Assembly (NCBI RefSeq): GCF_043641665.1
Contig: NC_092197.1
Span: 16,994,148 to 17,058,147 of the forward strand
Reading direction: 5' to 3'
Length of the DNA stretch: 64,000 nt
Origin: Enoplosus armatus
Taxonomy: Eukaryota > Chordata > Actinopteri > Centrarchiformes > Enoplosidae
Each line of letters opens with the position of its first letter. Position 1 is the stretch's first letter. Positions 1 to 10,252 of this stretch are shown here, in pieces. The notes under the pieces are model-generated. The model searched no databases, had not been told where the DNA came from, and was given only the letters and a program-made list of their open reading frames with translations. Both the position numbers and the translations under genes were made by a program.

Positions 1-944
1 GCCTCATCGTGGCGTCTCGCGGTTGCTACGTTTTTTGGTGTTTGCTCATGATTTCGCCAGCTGGACTAAATGTGCACAACTCGCACGTGGCAGGACTGCA
101 CTCGCTCCCTGTGGTCTCGCTAGCGGTCAGTCAACATGGCGTTGCAGTGTACACGTGTTCCATAGACGGATGGATAAAAAAGCTGACACCAACATTTACG
201 GAGAACACTTTGATTTTCAAACAAGAGGACATGTTGCGACCTGAGAACCTAACAGGGAGGAGGATACACGGGATTGCCGTGAGCCGCAACGGAGCGTATA
301 TTGCGCTTGCCAGCACACAAGGTATGGTTGGCGGCTATCATCCAGTTCACAGGACTTACCAGGTTCACTTTGTGACCCTGAAAACGCCAGAAATGGCAGC
401 TGCACTGCTGCTCAAGTCCCCCACGCAGAACTTGTACAAAGTGGCCGACCTGCTTGATCTCGTGAGGTGGCAAATTTTGAAAAACAAGTGCATCCCTGCG
501 TCGCTGCTGGAAGAGCTTGATCAGAAGATCCAGGAAGTAGACTCGCCCTACTTGTGGCGTTTCAAGCTCTTTTTGGTGCGTATACTTTACCAGTCATTAC
601 AAACGCCCCCTACAGATCACAGATGGAAACCTACACACAAGGAGAACAAGGTGTTAGTAAGGGACGTGGAGGAGGAGGAGGAGGAGGATGGAAAGGATGA
701 GGATGCCACAGAAGAGGAAGGCGAGCCTGGTGGAGTGAAACGGGAGAAGGAGGAGAATCGGGAGGAGCAGATGACGGAGGTGCAGGCTTGGATCAACGCT
801 GTAGAGACCCACCTGATGAGAGAGAACATGAAGAAGGTTCTGGGGGTGGTGTACCTCAACACCTGGATTGCTCAGAACACCAGCATACCCACCTGCGGCC
901 TGGTGGAGTACCTCTCCAGAGACACTAACGACAGAGCTTCAGAG
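1..944 (+). CDS. gtf3c4: gtf3c4 coding exon (partial, cut by window edge)
   Basis: The reading frame is open from base 3, starting LIVASRGCYVFWCLL, so the ATG at base 9 is internal and not a start. The first third is the end of the N-terminal propeller-like region (GLHSLPVVSLAVS, then RRIHGIAVSRNGAYIAL). It is followed by the helical part with IDLVRW-type and WRFKLFLVRILYQSLQ motifs. Bases 670-735 encode a Glu/Asp-rich linker (six consecutive Glu, then DGKDEDATEEE) from a GAG-repeat run; this linker is also acidic but different in human. The exon ends SRDTNDRASE at GAG|gtaagg, phase 0. It continues off the left edge; an upstream acceptor cannot be seen. Confidence 0.95.
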
Positions 945-1514
945 GTAAGGGATATTCATACAATCCAACGTAATGCAGCCGTTAAAGTGAGTGAAGTCAA
1001 TTCAGTTAGGATAAGAAATGCTTGACAGCCTTAAGGCCTGCATGACAGTTTTACTTTAAAGCGAGACTACGTAATAAGAAGAGAGGGCATTTCATTCTCT
1101 TGAGAAGTTGCATTCATAAACAATAGTTGCCTCTACAGCAATTCACTTTTTTAAACTTTAGTTGGAACTAAGGGCCCAAACCATGAAAACCAGTGTCCAT
1201 GTACTTTTTGCAATATAGTGTATGTTGCGGCATTTACCATTAGCCCATAATTGCCACAGTGGTTGCTGTTCAGCAAAAGTTACGGAAATTAGCCGTTTTC
1301 CTAATTCAAATCATCAAGGGTCTAAAGACAGGAGGGGGTTGTATTGATTGTAAAGCCCCTTCAGGCAAATTGTGATTTGTGATATTGAGCTATATACATA
1401 AAACTGACTTGACATAGACTCACTTTAATGGTTCAATTGCCTTTGTGTCTGTTTGTTTTTTACCAAACATGAACAAACGATGAGACTAAACTCACGTGCA
1501 CGCTGTGTCCTCAG

Positions 1515-1645
1515 GTCCTGATCGGCCACATCAAGAACAAGATGAACAAGCAGACGTTCTCGGAGCGCTGCAGCCTGTGTCAGTCGGTGCTGCCCTTCTC
1601 CGACCACAAACAGGCCACCTGTAAAAACGGCCACATGTGGCTCAG
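1515..1645 (+). CDS. gtf3c4: gtf3c4 coding exon, first half of zinc-binding domain
   Basis: The exon starts VLIGHIKNKMNKQTF after a cctcag acceptor and ends at CTCAG|gtacac, phase 2. It carries the first cysteines of the C-terminal TFIIIC zinc domain: CSLC, then C-K-N-G-H (C-X3-H) before MWLR. The 131 bp length and both phases fit the neighbouring exons. The flanking introns (945-1514 and 1646-2136) show no other coding signal. Confidence 0.95.
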
Positions 1646-2010
1646 GTACACAGATTACTCTTCGTCTAATCTGATCCGCTAAAGTTTTTTTTATTTTTAT
1701 TTTTTTATTATTAGCTTTAGCCTCAACGTGCTCCGCTGGTTCAGATGCCAGAGTTGAGGCTGACGGGACATGAATTGAATCTTAATGCCAAATGCCTCCT
1801 TTTGACGGTTTGTTTATCTTCACAGAGCAGTAATCAAGCCTCCCACCTTCTGATATTTACCCACGCACCTCTCTCATCGTCTCATAAATATCCCCTGTCA
1901 AACACTCCTCCTGCCATCTCGCTAGCTATAGCGTGGTGCCTCTGGTGTGCACTGAGAGGGAAATCTGTGCCCGTCAGTTGTACCTCAATGCTGTTTCTGC
2001 TCTACTTTTG

Positions 2011-2031
2011 TGTCTGTCTGTGTCTGTGTCT

Positions 2032-2074
<43 letters not shown>

Positions 2075-2102
2075 TCTCTGTCCCTGCCAGCCAGCCAGCC
2101 AG
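2011..2102 (+). repeat. (TG)n microsatellite and CAGC repeat before exon acceptor
   Basis: A TGTC/TGTG run turns into pure (TG)n at about 2037-2074 and is followed by a short (CAGC)n run at 2087-2102. The block ends about 35 bp upstream of the acceptor at 2136, so it occupies much of the region where the branch point is expected. Confidence 0.9.
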
Positions 2103-2136
2103 CTCTCTAATGCCTCTCTCTCTCGGTCTCCTCCAG

Positions 2137-2225
2137 GTGTGTGTTGTCATACCAGGCCTGCCAGACGCTGACGTTCAGACGTTGCCTCCTGCTGGATAGC
2201 ATCGCCAGACTGCCAGAGCCTGAGG
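2137..2225 (+). CDS. gtf3c4: gtf3c4 coding exon, middle of zinc-binding domain
   Basis: The acceptor is ctccag|GTGTGT and the donor is GAGG|gtaagc. It encodes CVLSYQACQTLTFRRCLLLD then SIARLPEPE, which matches human TFIIIC90 closely (CFLTYQSCQ, RRCLLHDSIAR). AG from the previous exon plus its first G make Arg. It ends in phase 1, giving Asp with AT of the last exon. The Cys residues here belong to the C-terminal TFIIIC zinc domain. Confidence 0.95.
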
Positions 2226-4374
2226 GTAAGCGCCACTTTCCATCTCTCTCCACCTCCATTTCACAGCCTCACTCTCTCCGTCAGCCATCTCCTCCTGTCA
2301 CCCTCAACGTCGGCCTTCATCCCGCGCCGCCGCTCAGATCAGCGCTTGACATTTCGGATTTTGAGTCATATGAAAACTTCATACTTAACAAAATATGAAA
2401 ATTAGCTGGGGGTTTTTTTTGTTTGTTTTGGAAAAGTGTTAAAAGGGGATTATTATTTTTTTTTTTTTGTCTGATAGGGCTGCCTCCTTTTTAAAGTCAA
2501 GAGTTGAATCATTGGTCAGAAAGTTCAGTCTGGCTTTTTTTTTTGCTGTTGTGCCACATTTACAGAAGAATGCAGGATAAAAGCTGAGATCCTCGACAAG
2601 CTTTTACAAATGTAGTCTTGCCCTAAAAAAGTTCGAAGTTTTGTTAAAGACAACAGCAAGCCCTAATTCAGTTACGCCATTTGGGCACAAAGGAAAGATA
2701 CTCCTCTATTTCTCAGAAATCCGTCTCATTATAGCAACTTTTCAGATGAATGGAAGGCTCCACATTTTCACTGTAGCTCGGGAACGACGAGTGCTGGTGC
2801 CGGAGTAAAGAATCTTTTGTATGACTTCATTCAGTTTGGTTCCGTCATATAAACAAGAGACCCAGTGTCTGTAATCATGGTATGAGATGAGAGGAACCCA
2901 ATTATCCCACCCAGATTTTTCATGGAGAAAGACGATTTATTTGCCACATAAACGCGTGAAAGGGTTTCTGATTGGCTGGTGGGATGACTGGAGAGATCAA
3001 GATACATGCTGGTATTCTAAATAATCGAATGATCGCCTGTGTAACCTGGTTCCTTGTGCGCATGTAAAAGCACTGGCTGTCAAGAGAACGATGTTTACTC
3101 CGACTGAGAACATTTAACTCGGTGGATCCAACCTGATCGCTTTGATCCACCAACCATTTCTGTGGTCACTTTGGCCGATACTCCAGGTGTTTTATTGAAC
3201 TCGGGAGTTGAGCTTGAATTTAAATGTAGAGAGCAAAATGAATGCATCATCTCATCAGCACAGCATTGTGTGCAATCAGATCCATCTTGATGCCAGTATC
3301 ATACAGTATTTAAAGCAATTATTATGATTACGTACTGAAAAGCATACTGATTTATAATGAACTCTGAACTCCCCCCATGGTTTTGTGTGGAACCAAAAAG
3401 AATGCCAGGTCCAGTGCCAGCGTTGTGGTTCCTGCAGTGGTTAGAGTCGGGAGAGAAAAACAGTGTACTCTTCCCAGTGTTTGAGGATGGGCTTCATCTG
3501 GCTGCTACATGCGTACCAGGTCTTTATCGGTCTTGCCTGAGCGCCCGAGGCACTGCTCTCCTGGTCATTCCAGCCTATCTGAGCTAAAGACTGACAGGTC
3601 TGTGCAGTTTTGGCATCTGTCAAAAATCCACTTCATCACAGCTCCTTGCTCAAAGACATCTTACAGACTTCTTTTGCCTTCTTCTGTATTTGGTTTTAAA
3701 ACCGTGTGTGTCAGTTATTGCTTTCTTTTTTTTTTCCACACATGGAAATGCGTAACATTGCTGTTTTTATCCATCAGTGAAAGTAATGACCCAAACATTG
3801 GCGTGCAGTACGTAAAGGTTTTGCTGTAGCTATATTGGGACATGACAGAACGGGTATGGGAAGAGCACCAAAGCTCGCACAAAAATGGGAATGTGGTGTG
3901 CAAGAGGAAGCGGTACTGATCAGTATCAAGGAAGAAGAGCGTTCTCTCACAGGCTGCATCACCGATTGATTTTTAAAACTTACTTTGCAGTTGAAACCTT
4001 AATTAATGACCAACATTGTTGTTTTCGTGGGATTTTTTTCTTCTTTCCCTGTGCCGCAAAGGGGGGAAAAAAACACTGATGGAGCTGACGTGAGATGAAT
4101 CTCCTCAACAACTTAGTTGTTGGTTTTCTTTTCTTTTCTTCATGCATAAGAAAAGAATTAAGAGTGAGAAGATCACGATCTCTTTTACAAAAATTAAGTG
4201 AGGAATTAATTAGCCTTTTCATTCAGACGTGTGCTGTGTGAAAGTGTTTCAGACACGTCACTAGGTCTGATTTGGTTTCGTTTTTTAGAGTTTTATGACT
4301 GAAAGTGACTTTAAAAGTCTTTTTTATAATCATTTCATATTTAGAAACACGACTTGTTTTCTTTCCCCCCTCAG
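2226..4374 (+). other. gtf3c4: gtf3c4 last intron, nothing coding seen
   Basis: This is a 2.1 kb AT-rich intron with GT-AG ends (gtaagc at 2226; ccccctcag ending at 4374). Open frames inside it are short and have no family resemblance. I see no tRNA, snoRNA or intact mobile element in it. Confidence 0.85.
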
Positions 4375-4439
4375 ATCCAGAGTGGATAAAGAAGATCCTG
4401 CAGGCGCCCTGCACGCTCTGCGACTCGCCGATGATTTAG
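4375..4439 (+). CDS. gtf3c4: gtf3c4 last coding exon and stop
   Basis: After the ccccctcag acceptor the exon reads (D)PEWIKKILQAPCTLCDSPMI and stops at TAG 4437-4439. Human TFIIIC90 ends DPDWIKRLLQSPCPFCDSPVF, so the end is essentially identical in length. C-T-L-C is the last cysteine pair of the zinc domain. Confidence 0.96.
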
Positions 4440-4630
4440 AGCTGAACGATCAGAGGAACCTCAGGACTTCCCTGCTACCATTTCGGAGCACCCCCCGCTC
4501 CGACGCAGGGTCCACTTTTGTCAGACATCACTGCTGCAATTTTTTTTATTTCATGTATTTTGTTCACGTTTTTTATTACTTTATATTGGTATCTTTAAAA
4601 GTGCAAATAAAAGGCTTTGATTATACGTTC
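4440..4630 (+). promoter_or_regulatory. gtf3c4: gtf3c4 3' UTR with poly(A) signal at 4606-4611
   Basis: A canonical AATAAA lies at 4606-4611, 167 bp after the stop codon, followed by TG/T-rich sequence (TTTGATTATACG). This predicts a short 3' UTR with cleavage near 4625-4630. The exact site is inferred. Confidence 0.75.
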
Positions 4631-7600
4631 CGACTCTTATTCCCTCACAACTGTTTCCCCTGCCACGGTTTTAAATGAATATTTCACTGAGGTAAAACAT
4701 TTTGGACTCAAACTTTACAGATTTCTTTATTTTCCCCCTTCTAAATTTAATTCCCAGTCAGGCACAGTGTTTGCCTAAGAGTGCAAAAAAGTAAGTTTAA
4801 GATGTGGTTCTATGTGGAGGTTTCTATTATTCAGGAGGACTTTAGGGCACCATAAATAAGCTCGCTCATTTTCCTTATGTTGACTATATTTCCTTTGGTG
4901 TAGTTTGTATTGCAAGTAAGTGGAACTTACTCTGCTAGTCCTATTTTAGTGAGGGCTTTTTCTCATCTTTTTTTTTTTTTCTTTTTTGAGCGCAACAAAT
5001 AATACACTCTGAATAATACATACTCTGGAAAAAACTCAACATACCTACTTTAATTGGCACTGTAAAACAATTTCCAAGCTCTGGAGGAGGGGGAAGGAGG
5101 AGGAGGAGGAGGTAGGTGGGTGGGTGGGTGGTGGTGCTCAGTCATTCTCTCAGATGAGGACTTCCGCTAATGTAAACGCAGAAGAGATGGAGCGGCGAGG
5201 CAGATGAGATGAGCAAGAGGCAGGAAGAAAGCGAAAAGTGTGCTTAAAAACCCGGCGCGGTCCCTCCCACGGGAGCGGGGCTGTAATGAGATTCAGCAGT
5301 AATGAGGGACAGAACATGGCGCCAGATGTGATTCTAATTCTAATCAAGGAGGGGAGGGCGGCTGGTGATGGGGAGGGGAGGGGGGGTTAGAGAGCATATT
5401 GTTAAATGCAATTAACCCTTTTTTCATATTTGGAGGGAACAAGGGCCGAAGGGAGGGGGATACAGGCTCAGCGGCATGTTCTCGGCCCCGGCTCCTTGTG
5501 TTGGAGACATGGAGGTCGGCGGCCGGTGATCAAAGAGGGAGCTGGACCTGAGAGACATGGACCAGCAGAAGAGCCTCCTCTATCCATCCACCACCGCCCG
5601 ACTCTCTCCTCCCTTGCATCCCCCCCGGCCCCCAGCAGAGGTGGGGTGGGGTCTGCTGCCCTCCCTCCGGTGTCACTGGAGATGATAGCCTGCCCCGGGG
5701 CGAGGAGAGAGGAGGCAGCTCAGCTCCAAACACACAGGACCTCATGAAAGGGGAACTTTCTTTATTTATCTATTTATTTTTGAACCCCACATTTCTTTAC
5801 CCAGTGGTGGCATTCATTTGCTCCAAGACTCAGTGAAGATTCAGTCCATTTGGGGAAGAAAGAGGTGTCTCGCATTTTTGCTAGAGAGTGAATCATTTAT
5901 CACATTATCCTGCAGGAGTGGGAGCGGGTGACTAGCTTCCTTTAGCAGAGTGCTGTTCAATGAACTGGGGCAAGCCATAATACCAGGAATACTATCCTAC
6001 TAAGTAGATTTACTTTTTTAACCATAATGATAATTTAATAACACTACTGAAACTACTCTAGAAACTAGTGTCGTACCAACAGTTATTTGAGCCTGATCTC
6101 ACAGTGAATTCATAGTTTTTGGTGCAAAGATTTCATCAACAATTGCAGACAATGTAGATCAGTCTTGACTTTGACCCCCCCCCACCCCCCCCACCCCTCG
6201 AGCTTTCATTCACACCTCAGGGTCTTCCTCGTCTGGGAGGAGTTGGGTGAAGTATGCTCAGTTTCTGAGCTGAAATCTACGTGGTGGACCTTGAGTTAAG
6301 TTGTTTTTCATATCAAATTATAAAACCTTTGTTTCCCTTGCACTCCTCTTGCGGCAGCCTTTTGGATTTTATTTTAGTAAGGGATAATTTAGGGGATCTT
6401 TTATATTTTTTTGGCGCAAGGTGTGAAGTGGCACCTCTCCTCAACGTCACTTTCAGGTCAGACGTTCCCAGATGGGCACCCCTGTGTCTTTTTGTGGTGG
6501 AAGATATGAGACATTTTGGTTTTCAAAGGTGTACTAAGTTCAGTGGTGGCCATCGTATCTTAAATAAGAACGCTTTGTCACAGATTTTCAGACAAAGGAA
6601 TAGAAGTTCAAAGGAAAACACGAGTCCTCCTGATTGTTGCCGAAAACAGCAGAGCTGTAACATAACCTTGCTTTTGTGAGAAATGAGCTGAGTTCAGCAC
6701 TTCATTGAAACTGCTGAAGTTTAGTTGCAAGTTTTAGACAGTGCTCCACTAAGCATGTGCAAGTCAACTGAAAAGTTAAAGTAACTAAAAGCCCCGTAAT
6801 GAGCCCTGGCTGTAGTAGGTTTGCCGTGCTGGGTGCCGTCATGGCTGCCGGGTGTCTTGTTTTTTCTTCAGCCTGGGGATTTGGTGCTCCGTGTTCTAGT
6901 TTGTCAAGTGGAAGTGGCTCCTCAGGTTGTAATGTTCCTGTCACTGATAGGTGGAGACCAGTGCTGTTACAGAGGTTAGCTGTGTTTGGTTGATCCTCCT
7001 CTCGCTTTAGTATAATAATCCGTCAAAGAGCAGCTCCACTAGTAATTACCTGCTTCCCCTCCCTTTCTCTCCCACTGTCTTTGCTCTCAACACTTCAAAC
7101 GGGGGATTTTTCTCTTAGCATACAATATTTATATCCTTTATGTCAGTGGCTGGATGACATGAAACATTCATGGCACCTTTTCACACCTTAATTTCATTTG
7201 ATATTCTTTTTGTTTTGTTTAGACTGGATTCTGAACACGATATGTCCCACTGTATTCTCTCAAGAGCATCTATTCATTTTGTTGTTCCAATTTACCGTGT
7301 AAAAGACGCGGCAGCTGCTTCGCTGAATCAGACCTGTGACTGACTCACCTGGTGGGACCACGGCATTGTCTTTACACACCTGCTGCTTTCTCTTTCAATC
7401 AAGTCTCCTATTGATTCTTTCTACATTTTGTCACGTTTCTGAGCAAAGTTCGGGTAGCTGGCTGGTTAATGACAATATAAATTAGTCAAACGTCAGAGAT
7501 GCTACGCTGCTACATCACGGCTTTCTTTCAATATCTCCAGTTGTGTTTGCAGGAATGCTTTATGGCAGTACTGAATATTTTTATAAGATGTTTGCAGCAA

Positions 7601-8570
7601 TGTGTTAAAGGACCTTGATTTGTGAGGTATTTAATTTGCAGGATCAGACAAAAACAGACATTACTGTCCAGTTATTTTATCCATCCAACAGTTTCTCAAT
7701 TGATTTTCAACTACGGTACATTCTGGTTGCTTTTTAGGCTTTTTGCTGAAGGTAACAGTATTTTAGTCAACTACTGAATCCTAAAATTAAATTTTTACAG
7801 AAATGTATAGATGGGGTGACATCACTTGAATGAGAAGGATTTGTTGTCTGCGGTTTGTAAACACAACATTTAGAGTCCCCCCCGCGGCTCGTAGCTTACT
7901 CTTGTGCTTACAATCTGGCACCTGGTTGCTACGAGTCCTGCCCTCATACCCTGTTACTGGCTGGGGGCTACACACCCACTGCCCAAAGGTTGATGCCCAG
8001 AAAAGTCCCAAATAAAATGAGAGAGGGATTATGTTTGTATGAGTCTATACATAGGATAATCCTACTCATTCTTCCTTTAAGCCAGTCAACTTTTAAAGCC
8101 TTTTCCACATTTAAGTGAAATTTGCAGCAATCTGCCTTGATCCGCCCTGTTTTAAGGCATTGAAGTGCATGTCAGGAAAATGAAGTGGATTCATCTCAGC
8201 TCGCTGATGAGATGGTCCTCATGTCCAACAGTCTTCACAAGTCTACACAATTTGCTCTGACAGAAAAAGTAAACTTGCTATGTTTGGATGTGGTCAATGA
8301 TCAATTGATCAATCGTAACAATTAACTTGATAAATATACAGTAAATGTAATGATAAGTATGTTTTGGATATATACATCATTGGGACATTTTTTAATGAAA
8401 CATTAATTGCAAATGTGTAGCCTCCAGACAGGAAGCAGAATATCCCTCAGCTCTGAAATAAACTTGACTGTCTGCAAAGTTAGGGCCCAGAAACACACCA
8501 CAGTAAACAACTTTGGCACAGCGACTATCCAGAGTTGCATCATTGCATTTCTGCAGCTGCAGCTGCTGTC

Positions 8571-8676
8571 CTCCCCCCCCCCCAAGAGGCTTCTCTCCTC
8601 TGTTTCTGAAGTCTTCTAAGCTGAGCCGCACCCCCCCCCCCCCCAACCCCCCCAACCCCCCTCACCCCAAACTTGT
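8571..8676. repeat. C-homopolymer cluster
   Basis: Runs of C (about 12 at 8571-8583, about 14 at 8631-8644, then CCCCCCC groups separated by AA to 8660) sit on the + strand within 100 bp. The - strand is correspondingly G-run rich, the composition of quadruplex/i-motif-forming DNA. Confidence 0.85.
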
Positions 8677-9194
8677 CAGTGCTAATGAAGTCAGTATGCA
8701 AGGTTGTCTTCTGTTCCCTCTGAACTGATGGGGTGAACATGGTTGTCTAACTGGTTGACTCCCCCGCTCTGCCATCCCTGGGGAGCAGAAGGGGGGGGGC
8801 AGTGACCCGAGACCGGCCGAGGGGTTGTGCGCAGAGGATAGAGAGGGGGGAGGTTGTATGTCCATCATTAGAGTCACTATTTGTTCCTGGCTTTGGGAGC
8901 ACTGAAGTGGAACTAATACTGAACAGCAGAATGGACATGGAGAGGGAGGGCCACTTTTTACTGCTACATTAATTAAGCTCATTCTCAACATGCTGCCTGT
9001 CTCCTCCGGCTCTGCTGTAATTAAGTGGAGGGGCTGCATTGTGTGTTCGCTTGGTTTAACCTTTTCTGACGTTTAACACAACATTTCAGAGGTGGAGGAG
9101 TGCATGTTTATACTGTTTTGAAGTACGGGTACTTTCTGATTTGACTCACTGCATTTCAGAAGTAAATGAACCGTTTACTGGGGCAGGAACTGAT

Positions 9195-9420
9195 GATGAT
9201 TTTCATCATCCATCAATTGTTTCTGTTTCTACATCCGTCACAAGTTCCCTGAGTCCAAAGTGAGGTCTTCAAATTGCATTGTTTGTCTGACCAACAGTCT
9301 AAAACCCAAAGATATCCGATTTACAATCATATAAAACATAAAGAAGACATTGGAGAAGTTGGAACAGGAGAACGTTTGGTGTTTTTGGCAAACGACTTAA
9401 ATGATTATGAACTATGATGA
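9195..9420 (-). repeat. interspersed repeat of the CGATTAATCGATTAG family, degraded
   Basis: The stretch runs from CATCAATTGTTTCTG through TGACCAACAGTCTAAAACCCAAAGATAT and AAGAAGACATTGGAGAAGTTGGAAC. It is the reverse complement, with decay, of the copy at 54620-54912 (which has CTTTGGGTTTTGGACTGTTGG). I know this family as abundant in percomorph genomes. Confidence 0.5.
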
Positions 9421-9719
9421 AATAAGCTCATAAAATATCCCTTGTGAGGTAAAAATAGTACAAACAAATCAACTTGTTTTAGCTCGATGCCATAATGCAT
9501 GATAGACATGGTTTTGATAGTTTTAGTGAATTTTCGCGTTCATAACTTTTCAGTTAATGTATGCACGTCCTGATGTGCGTACATAGATGCTCCCAAATTA
9601 CTAACTGGGCAAAGCAGGCGACTTCTCCTGGTCTTGAGGGACCCTCAAGGAGCCCGCAGGTTCCTGTTTCACTGTGTGGCAATTAGTTTGTGGTGATTTA
9701 ATTAGTTGCACATTTGTTA

Positions 9720-9958
9720 GTTAAAGGCCTTGAAAACACATGTTCCCAATCAACTCCTTACGAGTCATGAAGTGGGCGGAGCTCAGGTTATGTCACGTAC
9801 TCCTGTACACCAACGACAGTTTAGCTACATTTGAATCAGAATTTAATGAGTATTCATCTTTTAGTGGATAATAAAATATGTAACTCTGATTGCTGCTTAT
9901 TAAGAATATTTAACATCATAGAGAAGTAGCTAAGATTTCGTTTTCAGGGGGCTTTAAC
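9720..9958. mobile_element. short inverted-repeat element (MITE-like), 240 bp
   Basis: The left end TTAAAGGCCTTGAAAAC at 9722-9738 is mirrored by GTTTTCAGGGGGCTTTAA at 9940-9957, whose reverse complement is TTAAAGCCCCCTGAAAAC. Inside is a GTGGGCGGAGCTCAGGTTATG block typical of fish copies. The TTAA at both borders suggests a TTAA target duplication, as in piggyBac-type elements. It has no coding capacity. Confidence 0.7.
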
Positions 9959-10252
9959 TCAAGATGGTTGCCTCAACAAGGGCCCGCAAGGAGACTCTAA
10001 GGGGTCACGAGATGATAAAAAAAAAAAATATATGTTTCTGCTACACCAAATTATTGGTATCTTTTCAGACATTTTTTTCTTTTTTGTTTTGTGATTACTG
10101 GATTACTAATTTACCCTTTTAAAAATGATTGACAGAAACACTATTTGAAGTGTCATAACGGGAAGCAAGCGATGAGACACGATGAGGTGTCACAAGTAGA
10201 CTTTGTTTTAAGGGGGCACAGGCCAAAAAGGTTGGGAACTACTGGACTAAAT
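9959..10252. repeat. interspersed repeat ending GGTTGGGAACTACTG
   Basis: This block contains GGGGTCACGAGATGAT and ends AGGCCAAAAAGGTTGGGAACTACTGGACTA. A fragment in inverse orientation, AACAGTGGTTCCCAACC, lies at 37586-37605. The phrase GTCACAAGCCAAAAAGGTTGGGAACCACTG is familiar from teleost repeats; I cannot name the family. Confidence 0.5.

Larger units (their letters stand above)
1..4630 (+). other. gtf3c4: gtf3c4 gene, 3' part (last four coding exons)
   Basis: This is the 3' part of the gene for general transcription factor 3C polypeptide 4 (TFIIIC90). TFIIIC binds the A and B boxes of tRNA-type promoters and recruits TFIIIB and RNA polymerase III in the nucleus; a histone acetyltransferase activity has been reported for the human 90 kDa subunit. 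Coding segments 3-944, 1515-1645, 2137-2225 and 4375-4439 join in phase (0, 2, 1) to 408 residues plus stop, about the C-terminal half of the roughly 820-residue family protein. Every junction has GT-AG borders. The match to the human protein runs along the whole length, from the HGIAVS region to the final cysteine pairs. The 5' exons are left of the window. Confidence 0.96.
4631..9594. other. intergenic, no gene seen
   Basis: Start of the 42 kb desert. It holds a GGAGGAGGA run at 5083-5133, a GC-richer block at 5220-5740 (its 113-residue open frame has no family features), a C/A tract at 6172-6200, and two C-homopolymer blocks at 8571-8676. Most of the rest is unremarkable AT-rich sequence. 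Confidence 0.7.

Noticed and set aside
9..11. ATG at base 9 as gtf3c4 start
   Set aside because: The frame is already open from base 3 and the preceding residues LIV match the internal human sequence; the window simply cuts the exon.
5406..5747. 113-residue + strand frame
   Set aside because: Gly/Ala/Pro/Arg-rich, overlaps an antisense frame, no signature of a known exon.
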